Positions 8,965 through 19,075 are shown, counted from the first letter of the stretch. The stretch is 64,000 nt of DNA from Rhodoferax sp. TH121 (GCF_002251855.1 NZ_NOXW01000021.1:62001-126000), one strand, 5' to 3'. The notes: a model not told the origin generated them from the letters alone. Program-made: numbers and translations.

Positions 8965-9192
8965 ATGAACACCGACAAAGAAGTTGACACCCGTGGCCTG
9001 AACTGCCCGCTGCCCATCCTCAAGGCCAAGAAGGCCTTGGCCGAACTGGTGAGCGGCCAGACCCTCAAGGTGGTGGCCACCGACCCTGGCTCCATCCGCG
9101 ACTTCCAGGCCTTTGCCAAGCAGACGGGCAACGAACTGCTGGAGCAGGAAACCGTGGGCGCGGAGTACATCCACGTGCTGCGCCGACGCTAA
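8965..9192 (+). CDS. tusA: Sulfur carrier protein TusA family
   Basis: This 75-residue single-domain protein has the active motif CPLPILKAKKAL, with Cys14 as the persulfide-carrying residue and the CPxP signature. TusA passes sulfur from the IscS cysteine desulfurase toward tRNA 2-thiouridine synthesis and molybdopterin pathways. Its size and the motif position match the family. It begins 9 bases after the Nudix gene stop, so co-transcription is likely, and a strong terminator follows at 9214. Paralogous TusA-like proteins also act in sulfur oxidation; nothing here points to that. Confidence 0.92.
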   Translation: MNTDKEVDTRGLNCPLPILKAKKALAELVSGQTLKVVATDPGSIRDFQAFAKQTGNELLEQETVGAEYIHVLRRR

Positions 9193-9213
9193 GCCGCTCC
9201 CCAGCTCCCACGC

Positions 9214-9250
9214 AAAACGCCGCAGGGTTATCCCATGCGGCGTTTTGTTT
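9214..9250 (+). terminator. Bidirectional-looking terminator after tusA
   Basis: A perfect 11-bp stem AAAACGCCGCA/TGCGGCGTTTT (9214-9224, 9236-9246) with an 11-nt loop is followed by GTTTT. The A run on the left arm could also serve leftward transcripts coming from valS. Confidence 0.88.
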
Positions 9251-9265
9251 TGGGGCAGGTTTCAG

Positions 9266-9338
9266 CGCCGGGCCGCCCCAAGCTGAAACGCGCCCCCTTG
9301 GGGGGAAGCGACCCGCGCAGCGGCGGAGCGTGGGGGCC
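9266..9338. repeat. GC-rich structured intergenic repeat typical of Comamonadaceae
   Basis: This ~70-bp element has nested complementarity: GGCCGCCCCA at its left end pairs with TGGGGGCC at its right end. Inside are CGCCCCC/GGGGGG and CCGC/GCGG hairpins. I recognise near-identical elements from intergenic regions of many Comamonadaceae genomes; that is recollection, not a search. It sits between the tusA terminator and the end of valS. Only one copy is seen in this window. Confidence 0.65.
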
Positions 9339-9344
9339 AGTTCC

Positions 9345-12263
9345 TTAGCCCAGACGGGCCAGCTGCTCTTTCACCTTCTCCAGCGTGGCGGCAAAGTCGG
9401 CCACACGCTTGCGCTCCTGCTCCAGCACGGCGGCGGGGGCTTTGGCCACAAAGGCTTCATTGCTGAGTTTGGTGCTGGCTTTGGCGATCTGCTCTTCCAG
9501 GCGGGTCACTTCCTTGCCCAGACGCAGCTTCTCGGCGGCCACGTCCACTTCTACAAACAGGCACAGGCGCGCTTCGCCCACCACGGCCACGGGGGCGCTT
9601 TGGGCGGCGGTCTGCCAGCTGGCTTCGTCGGCAAACACCTTCACCTCGCTGAGCTTGGCCAGCGACTGCAGCACGGCGGCGGACGACTGCAGGAAAGCCG
9701 ACTCGTCTGCCGTCTGCGCCACCACATAGAGCGGCAAGCGCACAGCGGGCGATACGTTCATCTCGCCACGCAGGTTGCGGCAGGCGTCCACCAGGGCCTT
9801 GAGTTTGGCCACATGGGCGATGGAGGCTTCGTCAATGCGCTCGGGTTGGGCTACGGGGTAGGCGGCAATGGCCACCGACGGGCCGCTGCGGCCTGCCACG
9901 GGGGCCACCTTTTGCCAAAGCTCTTCGGTGATGAAGGGGGCAATGGGGTGCAGCAGGCGCAGGATGACTTCCAACGTGCGGATCAGCGTGCGGCGGGTGG
10001 CGCGCTTCTGCGCGTCGTTGCCGGTGTTGATCTGCACCTTGGCGATTTCCAGGTACCAGTCGCAGAACTCGTTCCACACGAAGTCGTAAATCGTGTTGGC
10101 CACGTTGTCCAGGCGGTACTCGGCAAAGCCCTTGGCCACTTCGGCCTCGGTCTTTTGCAGTAGCGAGACGATCCAGCGGTCAGCCTGGCTGAATTCCAGG
10201 TAGCCGTGGGCGCGGCCGCCGGGGGCGCACTGTTCCTTGGTGTGCTCGTTCAGCCCGCAGTCGTTGCCTTCGCAGTTCATCAGCACAAAGCGCGTGGCGT
10301 TCCAGAGCTTGTTGCAGAAGTTGCGGTAGCCCTCGCAGCGCTTGCTGTCGAAGTTGATGCTGCGGCCCAGCGAGGCGAGTGCCGCGAAGGTGAAACGTAG
10401 CGCGTCAGCACCGTAGGCGGGAATGCCTTCGGGGAATTCCTTCTCGGTGTTCTTGCGCACTTGCGGCGCGGTCTCGGGCTTGCGCAGACCGGTGGTGCGC
10501 TTGTCCAGCAGCGGGGCCAAGGCGATGCCGTCGATCAAATCGACCGGGTCCAGCACATTGCCCTCGGACTTGCTCATCTTCTTGCCCTGCGCGTCTTTCA
10601 CCAGGCCGTGGATGTACACATGCTTGAACGGCACACGCCCCGTGAAGTGCGTGGTCATCATGATCATGCGGGCGACCCAGAAGAAGATGATGTCGTAGCC
10701 GGTGACCAGCACGCTGCTGGGCAGGTAGAGGTTGTAGTCGTCGGTAGTGCCGGTGCCCGCACCGTCGTTACCCCAGCCCATGGTGGAGAAGGGCACCATG
10801 GCGGATGAATACCAAGTGTCGAGCACGTCTTCGTCACGGCGCAGCTTTTTGCCCGGCGCCTTGGCTTGCGCTTCTGCCTCGTTGCGCGCCACGTAAACAT
10901 TGCCGTCTTCGTCGTACCAGGCGGGAATCTGGTGGCCCCACCAGAGCTGGCGGCTGATGCACCAGTCCTGGATGTTGTTCATCCACTGGTTGTAGGTGTT
11001 GACCCAGTTTTCGGGCACAAACTTGACTTCGCCGCTTTGCACCACGTCGATGGACTTCTGCGCAATGGACTTGCCGGTGGCGTCACCCTTGCCCACGGTG
11101 TTCATGGCCATGAACCACTGGTCGGTCAGCATGGGCTCGATCACTTGGCCAGTGCGCGCGCAGCGTGGCACCATGAGCTTGTGCTTCTTCACTTCCACCA
11201 GGAAGCCGCCGGCTTCCAGATCTGCCACGACCTTCTTGCGCGCCACAAAGCGGTCCAGGCCCTGGTAAGGCGCGGGGGCGCTCTCGTTGATCTTGGCGTC
11301 CAGCGTCAGCACGCAGATCATGGGCAGCTTGTGGCGCTGGCCCACTTGGTAGTCGTTCTGGTCGTGTGCGGGGGTGACTTTCACCACACCGGTGCCAAAG
11401 GCCTTGTCCACGTAGTCGTCGGCAATCACCGGGATTTCGCGGTCGCACAGGGGCAGCTTCACCATCTTGCCGATCAGCGCGGTGTAGCGCTCATCTTCGG
11501 GGTGCACCATCACGGCCACGTCGCCCAGCATGGTTTCAGGCCGGGTGGTGGCTACGGTGATTTCACCGCTGCCATCGGCCAGCGGGTAGCGGATGTGCCA
11601 CAGCGAACCGTCTTCCTCTTCGCTCTCTACCTCCAAATCGCTCACCGCGCTCATGAGGATGGGGTCCCAGTTCACCAGGCGCTTGCCACGGTAGATCAGG
11701 CCTTGCTCATAGAGCTGCACAAAGGTCTCTGTGACCGTCTTGGACAGCTTGGGGTCCATGGTGAAGTATTCGCGGCTCCAGTCCACGCTGTCGCCCATGC
11801 GGCGCATCTGGCCGGTGATGGTGTTGCCGGATTTTTCTTTCCACTCCCACACCTTGGCGGTGAAGGCCTCGCGGCCCAGGTCGTGGCGGCTGATCTTTTG
11901 CTCCTGCAGCTGGCGCTCCACCACGATTTGGGTGGCAATGCCGGCGTGGTCGGTGCCTGGAATCCAGGCGGTGTTGAAGCCAGCCATGCGGTGGTAGCGG
12001 GTCAGGCTGTCCATGATGGTCTGGTTGAAGGCGTGGCCCATGTGCAGCGTGCCCGTTACATTGGGCGGTGGCAGCTGGATGGCGAAGGCGGGTTCACCGG
12101 CCTTGGGCGTCTGGGTGCCGCGGTAGCCCGCGATGCCATAGCCGCGCTTTTCCCATTCGGGGCCCCAGTGCGCTTCCAGCGCGACGGGCTCGAAGGACTT
12201 GGACAGGGACTGCAGGCCGGGTTGTTCGGGGGCGGAGGGCGTGGGGGTAGCTTGGTCAGACAT
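9345..12263 (-). CDS. valS: Valyl-tRNA synthetase
   Basis: This class I aminoacyl-tRNA synthetase charges tRNA-Val and edits misactivated threonine. It has 972 residues, usual for bacterial ValS. The HIGH motif appears as HMGH (74-77) within [16 protein letters not shown], and KMSKS appears in KKMSKSEGN. The editing domain lies between them. The anticodon-binding helical domain and a C-terminal coiled-coil arm ([15 protein letters not shown] and following) are both present, so the gene is intact. Start ATG 12263. It is divergent from the cupin gene and shows no sign of operon partners. Confidence 0.98.
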   Translation of the reverse strand: MSDQATPTPSAPEQPGLQSLSKSFEPVALEAHWGPEWEKRGYGIAGYRGTQTPKAGEPAFAIQLPPPNVTGTLHMGHAFNQTIMDSLTRYHRMAGFNTAWIPGTDHAGIATQIVVERQLQEQKISRHDLGREAFTAKVWEWKEKSGNTITGQMRRMGDSVDWSREYFTMDPKLSKTVTETFVQLYEQGLIYRGKRLVNWDPILMSAVSDLEVESEEEDGSLWHIRYPLADGSGEITVATTRPETMLGDVAVMVHPEDERYTALIGKMVKLPLCDREIPVIADDYVDKAFGTGVVKVTPAHDQNDYQVGQRHKLPMICVLTLDAKINESAPAPYQGLDRFVARKKVVADLEAGGFLVEVKKHKLMVPRCARTGQVIEPMLTDQWFMAMNTVGKGDATGKSIAQKSIDVVQSGEVKFVPENWVNTYNQWMNNIQDWCISRQLWWGHQIPAWYDEDGNVYVARNEAEAQAKAPGKKLRRDEDVLDTWYSSAMVPFSTMGWGNDGAGTGTTDDYNLYLPSSVLVTGYDIIFFWVARMIMMTTHFTGRVPFKHVYIHGLVKDAQGKKMSKSEGNVLDPVDLIDGIALAPLLDKRTTGLRKPETAPQVRKNTEKEFPEGIPAYGADALRFTFAALASLGRSINFDSKRCEGYRNFCNKLWNATRFVLMNCEGNDCGLNEHTKEQCAPGGRAHGYLEFSQADRWIVSLLQKTEAEVAKGFAEYRLDNVANTIYDFVWNEFCDWYLEIAKVQINTGNDAQKRATRRTLIRTLEVILRLLHPIAPFITEELWQKVAPVAGRSGPSVAIAAYPVAQPERIDEASIAHVAKLKALVDACRNLRGEMNVSPAVRLPLYVVAQTADESAFLQSSAAVLQSLAKLSEVKVFADEASWQTAAQSAPVAVVGEARLCLFVEVDVAAEKLRLGKEVTRLEEQIAKASTKLSNEAFVAKAPAAVLEQERKRVADFAATLEKVKEQLARLG

Positions 12264-12334
12264 GGGGTTCTCTTGGGAGGACCCATGATTTTACCGGGCA
12301 GGCGCTAAGCTACGGGACCCGCCCAGGAGGACCC

Positions 12335-12829
12335 ATGCCCGACACCCGCCCAAGCCCCGTTGTACCCGTTGCCGTGCTCGCCACCGAGGTGGCGCCGCGC
12401 ACCAAGCCGTCCAACTACCCCGAGCCCTTTGCCTCGCGCATGGCCGGGCGCGAGAAGCGCCAGCTGGGCGACTTGTTTGGCTTGAGCAACTTTGGCGTGA
12501 ACCTGGTGCGGCTGGCACCGCATTCCGTGTCGGCCCTGCGCCATGCGCACACCAAACAGGACGAATTCATCTACGTGTTGCAGGGCAACCCCACGCTGGA
12601 TACCGATGAGGGATTGACTGCGCTGGCGCCGGGCATGTGCGCGGGCTTCAAGGCCGGTACAGGGAATGGCCATTGCCTCAAGAACGAGACCGATGCCGAG
12701 GTGCTGTACCTCGAGGTGGGCGACCGCACATCGGGGGACGAGGGGAGCTACCCCGACGATGACCTACAGGCGGTGCTGGTGGCCACAGGCCAATGGCGCT
12801 TTCTGCACAAGGACGGCACGCCTTACTGA
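12335..12829 (+). CDS. Cupin-domain protein
   Basis: This is a 164-residue single-domain cupin protein. Motif 1 is visible as RHAHTKQDEFIYVLQG (metal-binding His, His and Glu) and motif 2 as GHCLKNETDAEVLYLEVG. Small cupins of this kind are cytosolic and may be sugar isomerases, oxygenases or simple metal-binding proteins, and nothing in the context identifies the substrate. The start is well supported by a perfect AGGAGG at 12325-12330 five bases from ATG 12335. It is convergent with moaC. Confidence 0.82.
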   Translation: MPDTRPSPVVPVAVLATEVAPRTKPSNYPEPFASRMAGREKRQLGDLFGLSNFGVNLVRLAPHSVSALRHAHTKQDEFIYVLQGNPTLDTDEGLTALAPGMCAGFKAGTGNGHCLKNETDAEVLYLEVGDRTSGDEGSYPDDDLQAVLVATGQWRFLHKDGTPY

Positions 12830-12849
12830 GGCAACGCCGCCGGGCACCC

Positions 12850-13362
12850 TCAGGCGGTGGGTGGTGCCAGGTAGGTGCCCGACTTTCCGCCGTGCTTTTC
12901 CAGCAGACGCACATCGGTCATCACCATGCCCTTGTCCACGGCCTTGCACATGTCGTAGATGGTGAGCAGGGTGATCTGCACGGCGGTCAGGGCTTCCATT
13001 TCCACACCAGTGCCGCCGGTGGTTTCGGCAATCGCCAGGCATTGCACTGCGGGCAGGGTGGTGGCGGTGGCAGGCACCACTTCAAATTCGATGGCCACGC
13101 GCGACAGCATGATGGGGTGGCACAGCGGGATCAGGTCGCTGGTGCGCTTGGCGGCCATGATGCCAGCCACGCGGGCCACGCCCAGCACATCCCCCTTGGC
13201 GGCTTGGGCGTTCTGGATCAGGTCCAGCGTGTGCTGCTGCATCTGAATGCGCCCGCCCGCCACGGCTTTGCGGGCGGTGAGCGGCTTGTTGCCGATGTTC
13301 ACCATGTGGGCGTCGCCCTTGGTGTCGAAGTGGGTGAGGGCAGAGGGGTTGGTATCAGTCAT
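12850..13362 (-). CDS. moaC: Cyclic pyranopterin monophosphate synthase MoaC
   Basis: MoaC converts the MoaA product (3',8-cyclo-7,8-dihydro-GTP) to cyclic pyranopterin monophosphate in molybdenum cofactor biosynthesis. The protein has 170 residues, normal length. It contains the conserved [17 protein letters not shown], the LCHPI segment and [10 protein letters not shown]...IYDMCKA with catalytic Asp and Lys residues. The start is at ATG 13362 (MTDTNPSAL), although the frame is open to 13425. moaA and moaE are not in view. The enzyme would supply Moco for proteins such as the IorAB-like dehydrogenase at 4.4-7.1 kb. Confidence 0.96.
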   Translation of the reverse strand: MTDTNPSALTHFDTKGDAHMVNIGNKPLTARKAVAGGRIQMQQHTLDLIQNAQAAKGDVLGVARVAGIMAAKRTSDLIPLCHPIMLSRVAIEFEVVPATATTLPAVQCLAIAETTGGTGVEMEALTAVQITLLTIYDMCKAVDKGMVMTDVRLLEKHGGKSGTYLAPPTA

Positions 13363-13384
13363 GGTCCATCCTGTCGTCAGTTCG

Positions 13385-14278
13385 TCACAGCACGCGCAGC
13401 GTGCCGTCGATATGCGGCTCGCCACTGGGCTGCACTTTCAATACAAAGCGGGTCGCCGCCGGGCCAGACTCCGCGTCCTGCGCAGTATGTAAGGCCACTT
13501 TTCCCGGAATCAACAGGGGGCGTTTGAAGCGCAGGTCCAGCGCCAGCGGGGCGTCAACAGGCAGGCCTTGTTGCAGCAGCGCCAGGCAGCGTGCTGCGCT
13601 GAACATGCCGTGGGCGATGGCGCGCGGGTAGCCGAACAGGCGGGCGGTGAGCGCGCTCACATGGATGGGGTTCCAGTCGCCCGAGGGGCCGGCAAAGCGC
13701 CGACCGGCATTGCCGGCCACGGCCCATTGCGCGACGGGCGCGCCCCAGTCGGGCTCGCTGCCATCGGGCGCGTGCTTTTTGCCGCTCTTGCTGCGGGCCA
13801 GGGGTGACAAAAACGTGCTGGTCTCGCTCCACGCCACGCTGCCTCCGGTGCTTAGCGTGGTGTGGATGGTGAAGGACTGGCCGCGCTTGGTGGATTCAAT
13901 GCCGTCCAGCGTGCAGTGCATGTCCATGGCCGCATCGTTGGGGATAGGGCGCATGCTCTCTAACTGGTTGCTCCAGTGCACCAAGCCCAGCAGGCGCAGC
14001 GGAAAGCGTGCGTGGCTGAGGATGGCCATGTGCAGTGACATGGCCATGGCGTGCAGATAGAGAAGGGGCAGGGTGCCAGTGTCGGGCAGATCGCACACCG
14101 CACGGTACTGCGCCAGGCGGGCGACATCGGCGCCTGCACCGTGCCAGTGGGCGTCAAAACGGATAGCCTGTTGCTGTGAAGCGACCTGGGTGGGGCGGCC
14201 GGCAAACAGGCTACGCACCAAAGCCGCACCGTTGCGTGGTGCGGCTTTGTAGTGGAGAGAAATGGGGGCGTCGGACAT
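13385..14278 (-). CDS. MaoC-like acyl dehydratase
   Basis: The 297-residue protein has a C-terminal hot-dog MaoC/enoyl-CoA hydratase domain. The hydratase motif is seen in [12 protein letters not shown]...[15 protein letters not shown], with the D and H of DWNPIH expected to be catalytic. The N-terminal half resembles the partner hot-dog repeat of two-repeat acyl dehydratases. Likely substrates are acyl-CoA or acyl-ACP thioesters; the specific role is unknown. The first codons contain a perfect 11-bp hairpin (14220-14248), reported separately. The start at 14278 gives a normal N-terminus for the family. The upstream phytase-like gene runs the same way but 40 bases away. Confidence 0.85.
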   Translation of the reverse strand: MSDAPISLHYKAAPRNGAALVRSLFAGRPTQVASQQQAIRFDAHWHGAGADVARLAQYRAVCDLPDTGTLPLLYLHAMAMSLHMAILSHARFPLRLLGLVHWSNQLESMRPIPNDAAMDMHCTLDGIESTKRGQSFTIHTTLSTGGSVAWSETSTFLSPLARSKSGKKHAPDGSEPDWGAPVAQWAVAGNAGRRFAGPSGDWNPIHVSALTARLFGYPRAIAHGMFSAARCLALLQQGLPVDAPLALDLRFKRPLLIPGKVALHTAQDAESGPAATRFVLKVQPSGEPHIDGTLRVL

Positions 14279-14318
14279 GGTGCGCCATTGTGCATGGCGA
14301 CCATGTCCGAGTCGCGTC

Positions 14319-15695
14319 TTACTTCGCGTCGACCAAAGCCTTGATGTCCAACAGCGTCAACTCGTTGTCATCCGGCTGGCCCAGGGTGCGGCCGCTGGAG
14401 TAGGGGAAGTTGTTGTCGTTCACCACCACGATGTGGGTGGCATCCACCACGGTCAGGCCTTCAGGTCCCAGGTGCGGCAGCACAAAGTTGGCTTCGTTGG
14501 GGCCGCGTTTGGCTTTGCCGTTGGGGTTGGCGATCTTGGTCAGGTCGATAAAGGCCACCTTTTTTACAAAGCCGTCGGCGTCCAGCTGGGCCAGGTCGAT
14601 CTTGTAAATGCGCTTGAACTTGGCGGGGCGGGTGAAGCAGTCGGTGCGGGGTTCGTCCTTGCAGACATTGCCCGAGCCTTCAGACGCATCGTCGCGCTCG
14701 ATCACCAGGCCGGTGGTCGCGTCCAGCATCTGGAAGTCGGCGGCCACATTGCCAGCCTCTTCAAAGGCGTACTTCCACTGGCGGGTGCCGTAGGTGCGCA
14801 TTGCCACGTCTAGTTCCAGAATGCGTGTGAAGGGTTTGCCGTTGCGCATGTCCTGGGTTTTGGCGGCGGCATCCCACAGCGGCCACTCGAACATGGGGTA
14901 CACGGTTTTGCCGTCGATGGACTTGGCCATGGGCTCGAAGCCACCGCTGCGGCGCACCTCGAAGCCAGCGTCGCCGGGGTAGTTGGGCAGGCGGCCGTTC
15001 AGGTAATGGTCGGGGCCGCGGTAGGCCTTGCCGTCGACGATGGTTTCCACCACACCCAGCACCTTGCCTTGGTGGTTCACGCGCAGCACATAGGGGCCGA
15101 ACTCGTCACCAATCCACCATTCGTTGCCCACGATCTGGATGGACTCGGGGTCGAAATCGATGCCCGTCAAAAAACGCTCGGTCGTGGCTTCGTTCTGGAT
15201 GGCAAACGGCACCTTGCGGTCGGGGTCGTGCAAGAAGGTGGTTTTCTGGCGTGTCACCTGGCCCTTGGCCCAGTCGGCTTTCACGTGGTGCACCATCAGC
15301 AGCGCGTCCTGCGAGTTGATCTTGCTGCCAAAACCGTTGTCGGTGAGTGCCAAAAATTCGCCCTTGCCCAGCGACACGATGCCGGAGAAACCTTGTACGG
15401 CCTGGCCTTTGATTGGCAAGCTACCGCCGGATTTGCGCGGGTACTTGGGGTCGCCCACAAAGCTGATGCCCTCAATGCTGTTCAATGCTTCGGTGCGCTG
15501 GCGGTTGGCCGCAGCAAATTTGCCAGCGGTTTCAAAAAACTTGCCAGCCGACTTGGGCGCGGCCACGGTGGTGTTGGTGGGCAGGGCGGCGTGGCCAGCC
15601 AGCACGGCGGTGACCTCGGTTTGGGCGGATGCAGCGCTAGCACCCAGGGCCAGGACAGCGGCCAAAGCCACGTGAGTCAGAGAAAAAATACGCAT
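14319..15695 (-). CDS. Exported phytase-like / esterase-like protein
   Basis: The 458-residue protein has a clear Sec signal peptide (FSLTHVALAAVLALGASAASA, cleavage near residue 24). The mature part matches the phytase-like domain (PF13449, esterase-like activity of phytase): GFSGIVSLGKGEFLALTDNGFGSK, then ESIQIVGNEWWIGDEFGPYVLRV, and NEANFVLPHLGPEGLTVVD. These beta-propeller proteins are periplasmic or secreted. Some have phosphatase or esterase activity, but most are uncharacterised. The two conserved acidic clusters (DNGFG, GDEFGPY) are probable metal sites by analogy. Monocistronic. Confidence 0.85.
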   Translation of the reverse strand: MRIFSLTHVALAAVLALGASAASAQTEVTAVLAGHAALPTNTTVAAPKSAGKFFETAGKFAAANRQRTEALNSIEGISFVGDPKYPRKSGGSLPIKGQAVQGFSGIVSLGKGEFLALTDNGFGSKINSQDALLMVHHVKADWAKGQVTRQKTTFLHDPDRKVPFAIQNEATTERFLTGIDFDPESIQIVGNEWWIGDEFGPYVLRVNHQGKVLGVVETIVDGKAYRGPDHYLNGRLPNYPGDAGFEVRRSGGFEPMAKSIDGKTVYPMFEWPLWDAAAKTQDMRNGKPFTRILELDVAMRTYGTRQWKYAFEEAGNVAADFQMLDATTGLVIERDDASEGSGNVCKDEPRTDCFTRPAKFKRIYKIDLAQLDADGFVKKVAFIDLTKIANPNGKAKRGPNEANFVLPHLGPEGLTVVDATHIVVVNDNNFPYSSGRTLGQPDDNELTLLDIKALVDAK

Positions 15696-15842
15696 GGTGA
15701 AAACGATTCCCGGTGGTGATGAACAAGGGCCAAAGCCTAGGCGGTGAATGTGAAAAAACCGTGACGCCCGCGGCCTGTGCCTTTCACGCTAAACTGCCCC
15801 GCACTCTCTCTGGCGCCGCCTGTCTGCCCTGCCTACACCACC

Positions 15843-16616
15843 ATGTTGTTTCTGCTTTCCCCCGCCAAATCCCTGGACTACGACACCCCGCTGAACGGCC
15901 AGCCGCACACCGCGCCGCTGTTCGTCAAACAGTCCAAAGAGCTCATCACCCTGCTGCGCGACTACTCCCCGCAGCATATTGCCGAGCTCATGGACCTGAG
16001 CGACAAACTCGCCGCGCTCAACGTGGCACGCTACGCCGCCTGGTCATCCCGTGCCACGCAGAAGAATGCGCGCCAGGCTGTGCTGGCCTTTGACGGCGAT
16101 GTGTATGACGGCCTGCAGGCCAAAACGCTTGGTGAAGATGATCTGGCATGGGCACAGGAGCACCTGTGCATCCTCAGTGGCCTCTACGGCGTGCTGCGCC
16201 CGCTGGACCTGATGCAGCCTTACCGGCTGGAGATGGGCACCACGCTCAAGGGCCCGCATGGCAGCAACCTCTACCACTTCTGGGGCCGCCAGATTGCTGA
16301 CTACCTGAACACCCGCCTGCGCCAGGACGCCTCGCCCGTGGTCATCAACCTGGCCTCCAACGAGTACTTCAAGGCGGTGGACCGCAAGGCGCTCCACGGC
16401 CGGGTGGTGGAGTGCGTGTTCCAGGAATACAAGGACGGCCAGTACAAGGTGATCAGCTTCTTCGCCAAAAAGGCGCGCGGCCTGATGGCGCGCTACGCGA
16501 TCAAAAACCGCCTGCTTACGCCCGAACAGCTGCGCGACTTTGATGTGGATGGCTACGCCTATGCGGCAAAAGAATCCACGCCGGAACGCCTGGTTTTCAG
16601 AAGAAAACAGGCCTGA
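15843..16616 (+). CDS. yaaA: Peroxide stress protein YaaA (DUF328)
   Basis: This 257-residue protein begins MLFLLSPAKSLDYDTP and carries the YaaA hallmarks LCILSGLYGVLRPLDLMQPYRLEMGT and VINLASNEYFKAV, plus VISFFAKKARG near the end. YaaA lowers intracellular free iron during hydrogen peroxide stress and has been described as DNA binding. The start is at 15843; the frame upstream to 15777 lacks family similarity. The stop codon TGA (16614-16616) lies inside the leading GGCCTGA of dispersed repeat copy B. It is convergent with the D-aminoacylase gene. Confidence 0.93.
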   Translation: MLFLLSPAKSLDYDTPLNGQPHTAPLFVKQSKELITLLRDYSPQHIAELMDLSDKLAALNVARYAAWSSRATQKNARQAVLAFDGDVYDGLQAKTLGEDDLAWAQEHLCILSGLYGVLRPLDLMQPYRLEMGTTLKGPHGSNLYHFWGRQIADYLNTRLRQDASPVVINLASNEYFKAVDRKALHGRVVECVFQEYKDGQYKVISFFAKKARGLMARYAIKNRLLTPEQLRDFDVDGYAYAAKESTPERLVFRRKQA

Positions 16617-16660
16617 GGCGGCATGGATAGTGCGCGAACAGCTATTGATTCAATAGCAGC
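16610..16660 (+). repeat. Dispersed ~48-bp repeat, copy B (contains yaaA stop)
   Basis: GGCCT, then CATGGATA, then GCGCGAACA, then a perfect palindromic core GCTATTGA-T-TCAATAGC (16641-16657). The element starts inside the last codons of yaaA and supplies its stop codon. It lies between two convergent genes and could act as a weak transcription barrier. Confidence 0.72.
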
Positions 16661-16680
16661 TTGCGACTGACCCAGAGCGC

Positions 16681-18153
16681 TTATGCGGTCTGCGGACCGT
16701 TGTTGCGGCGGACAAAGCGGCCCGCGCGGTTGGCGCTGGCGCGTCCGGTTCGGGTGTAGCTGGACACGCCGTTGACCCACACCTGTTCGATCCCCTCGCT
16801 GAACTGCTGCGGTTGCTCGAAGGTGGCCAGGTCGCGCACGCGCTGCGGGTCGAACACCACCACATCGGCCATGTACCCCGCCTGCAGCTGCCCGCGTCCG
16901 CCCAGGCGGAAGCGCCGGGCCGACAGGCCTGTCATCTTGTGCACGGCCTCTTCGAGCTCCAGCAGCCCCTTGTCGCGCCAGTAGCTCGCCAGCACACGCG
17001 GGAAGGCGCCCCACAGCCGCGGATGCGGGCGTTCGTCGTGCGGGAGGCCGTCGGAGCCGATCATGGACAGCGGGTGGGCAATGACGCGCTCTACATCGTC
17101 CTCGCGCATCTGGAAGTAGCAGGCGCCGCCGGGTTTGAGGCGCACTGCGGCCTCTTGCTGGCTCACGCCCCATTCGCGCGCAATGTCGCCCAGGTAACGC
17201 CCGCCCATCTCGGGGTGGGGCTGGCTGCCGGTGATGAGGATGTCGATGATGCCGTCCACCAGGTCTTCGCGCAGCACGGTGGAGCCGGCGGTGTAGGGGT
17301 AGACGTCCATGCCGATCTCCTGGCCCCGGGCCAGTTGCTCGATCAGCGGCAGGGTCTCGCGCGTGCGGCCCCAATTGGCCGGACCCGCGCATTTGTGGTG
17401 CGAGATGACCAGCGGCAGCCCGGACTGTTTGGCAGTGAGCGCGGCCTCTTGCAGCGCAGGCAGGATGCCGGCGAGTTCGTCGCGGATATGGGTGGCGTAG
17501 ACACCGCCGTTGCGCGCAGCCACCGAGGCCACGGCAACAAGCTCGTCCATGTCGGCCGCGTAGGCCTCGTTGTAGAAGATGCCCGAAGACAGGCCCAACG
17601 CACCGGCCGCCATGGCCTCCTGCATGTCGGCCGCCATGGCCTCGCGCTCCTGGGCGTTGGCGGGCTGGCGCAGATCGGCCATGTGGCGCATGCGCAGCGC
17701 CGTGTGGCCCATGAGAGCGGCCACGTTCACCGCAGGTCGGGCCGCATCCACGGCGGCAGCGTACTCAGCCATGCTGCCGTGGCGGAACTGCAGGCGCCCC
17801 AGCAGCGAGAGCGGGGCCGAGGGCGCGTCTGTGACGACGGGCGCCAGCGAGATGCCGCAGTTGCCCACGATGACGGTGGTGATCCCCTGTGAGAGCTTGG
17901 GCAGCATGGTGGGTGCGTCCAGCACGGCGGCGTCGTCATGCGTGTGCACATCGATGAAGCCCGGCGCGATGACCTGTTCGGTGCAGTCCACCTCGGTCAG
18001 GCTCTCGGCGTTGGCCAGCAGCGCGGGGCTGATCTGTCCCGGCGTGGCCAGGGCCACGATGCGTTCGTCCGCCATGAGCAGATCGCCCGTCCAGCCGGGC
18101 TGGCCGGAGCCGTCCACGATGAGGCCATTTTTCAGCAGTGTGGCTTGCACCAT
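16681..18153 (-). CDS. D-aminoacylase (N-acyl-D-amino-acid deacylase)
   Basis: This amidohydrolase-superfamily enzyme cleaves N-acyl-D-amino acids to free D-amino acid and a carboxylate. The 490-residue length is typical. It has the metal motif FIDVHTHDD with H70 and H72, the NCGIS cysteine C99 that is a zinc ligand in studied D-aminoacylases, SHHKCAG, and the family signature SDGLPHDERPHPRLWGAFPR. It is probably cytosolic, since there is no signal peptide. It is the last gene of a leftward operon encoding a peptide importer, an amino acid deaminase and an RpiR regulator. Its start (18153) lies one base from the regulator stop. The natural substrate in this context may be acylated D-amino acids or small D-peptides taken up by the importer. 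Confidence 0.93.
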   Translation of the reverse strand: MVQATLLKNGLIVDGSGQPGWTGDLLMADERIVALATPGQISPALLANAESLTEVDCTEQVIAPGFIDVHTHDDAAVLDAPTMLPKLSQGITTVIVGNCGISLAPVVTDAPSAPLSLLGRLQFRHGSMAEYAAAVDAARPAVNVAALMGHTALRMRHMADLRQPANAQEREAMAADMQEAMAAGALGLSSGIFYNEAYAADMDELVAVASVAARNGGVYATHIRDELAGILPALQEAALTAKQSGLPLVISHHKCAGPANWGRTRETLPLIEQLARGQEIGMDVYPYTAGSTVLREDLVDGIIDILITGSQPHPEMGGRYLGDIAREWGVSQQEAAVRLKPGGACYFQMREDDVERVIAHPLSMIGSDGLPHDERPHPRLWGAFPRVLASYWRDKGLLELEEAVHKMTGLSARRFRLGGRGQLQAGYMADVVVFDPQRVRDLATFEQPQQFSEGIEQVWVNGVSSYTRTGRASANRAGRFVRRNNGPQTA

Positions 18154-18154
18154 G

Positions 18155-19075
18155 TCAGTCCTCTGCCCCGGGATGTCCTTGGGGCTTCTGGTCCAGCGCG
18201 CCCGCGTACTCGGCGCTGTCAAAGCCGTGCTTGTGCAGCAGTTGCTTGAACTGTTGCAGGTCGCGCGTGGCCACCGGGCCCAGCTTCTGCGCCAGCCGCA
18301 CCATGAGGATTTCGATGACCACCAGATGCGCCAGATAGGCCTCCGTGCCCACGCGCATCACGGCGTCCTGCGGCACCGAAACTTCCAGCACCAGGTCGGC
18401 CACCTCGGCCAGCGGCGTGCCGGGTTGCGTCAGTGCCACCACGGTGGCGCCCTGGGCGCGCGCGAAGCGGGCGGCCTCCAGCGTGTAGGGCATGCGCCCC
18501 ACGTGGGAGATCACAAAGGCCACGCCGCCTGGCCCCAGCGTGCTGGCCGAGACCAACTGCTGGTGCGCGTCAAAGATGGCATTGGCCGTGCGGCCCAGGC
18601 GGAACAGGCGGCTCTGCAGCTCGCTGGCCATGAAGGTGGACGCGGCACCGACCGAATAGCAGTCAATGCGGCGCGCCTGCGCCAGCTTGTCGGCCACCTG
18701 ATCCAGCAGATCGGCGTCGATGGCACGGCCCAGCTCGGTCAGGGAGGACACTGCGGCGTGCACGATCTTGCTGGCTACATCCTGCGCACTGTCGTCGGCC
18801 AGCACGCTGCGGTGCAGGTGGGAGCCGGTGACGGCCAGGTCTTGTGCCAGCGCGACCATGAACTCCCGCACCGAGTCATGGCCAAAGCTGCGGCAGGTGC
18901 GCACGATGGTGGGCATGGAGACGCCTGCCTGTTGGGCCAGCTGCTCCACGGTGGCAACGACAGCTGCACGCGGGTCGTCCAGCACCACGCGCACCACGTT
19001 GCGCTGGGCCTCTGGCAGTTCGGGTTGCCGCTCGCGCAGTTGCTGCAGCAGGCTGGTGGTCAAAGGTGTGCTCAT
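18155..19075 (-). CDS. MurR/RpiR-family transcriptional regulator
   Basis: The 306-residue protein has an N-terminal HTH_6 domain (about 1-80; TVEQLAQQAGVSMPTIVRTCRSFG is the recognition region) and a C-terminal SIS sugar-phosphate-isomerase-like domain (about 125-265). RpiR regulators bind short palindromes and sense phosphorylated sugars or related ligands through SIS. The gene sits inside the D-amino-acid operon, between deaminase and D-aminoacylase. The two palindromes at 25843-25855 and 25917-25929, which resemble HexR/RpiR operators, are its likely targets, making it the local regulator of both divergent operons. The SIS ligand may be the product of the PfkB kinase of the same cluster (inference). 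The longer frame to 19252 overlaps the deaminase and is rejected. Confidence 0.9.
   Translation of the reverse strand: MSTPLTTSLLQQLRERQPELPEAQRNVVRVVLDDPRAAVVATVEQLAQQAGVSMPTIVRTCRSFGHDSVREFMVALAQDLAVTGSHLHRSVLADDSAQDVASKIVHAAVSSLTELGRAIDADLLDQVADKLAQARRIDCYSVGAASTFMASELQSRLFRLGRTANAIFDAHQQLVSASTLGPGGVAFVISHVGRMPYTLEAARFARAQGATVVALTQPGTPLAEVADLVLEVSVPQDAVMRVGTEAYLAHLVVIEILMVRLAQKLGPVATRDLQQFKQLLHKHGFDSAEYAGALDQKPQGHPGAED

Noticed and set aside
10866..12308. 480-residue open frame antisense to valS
   Set aside because: His/Gly/Ala-rich composition with no domain; it is a GC-rich antisense shadow of an intact synthetase gene.
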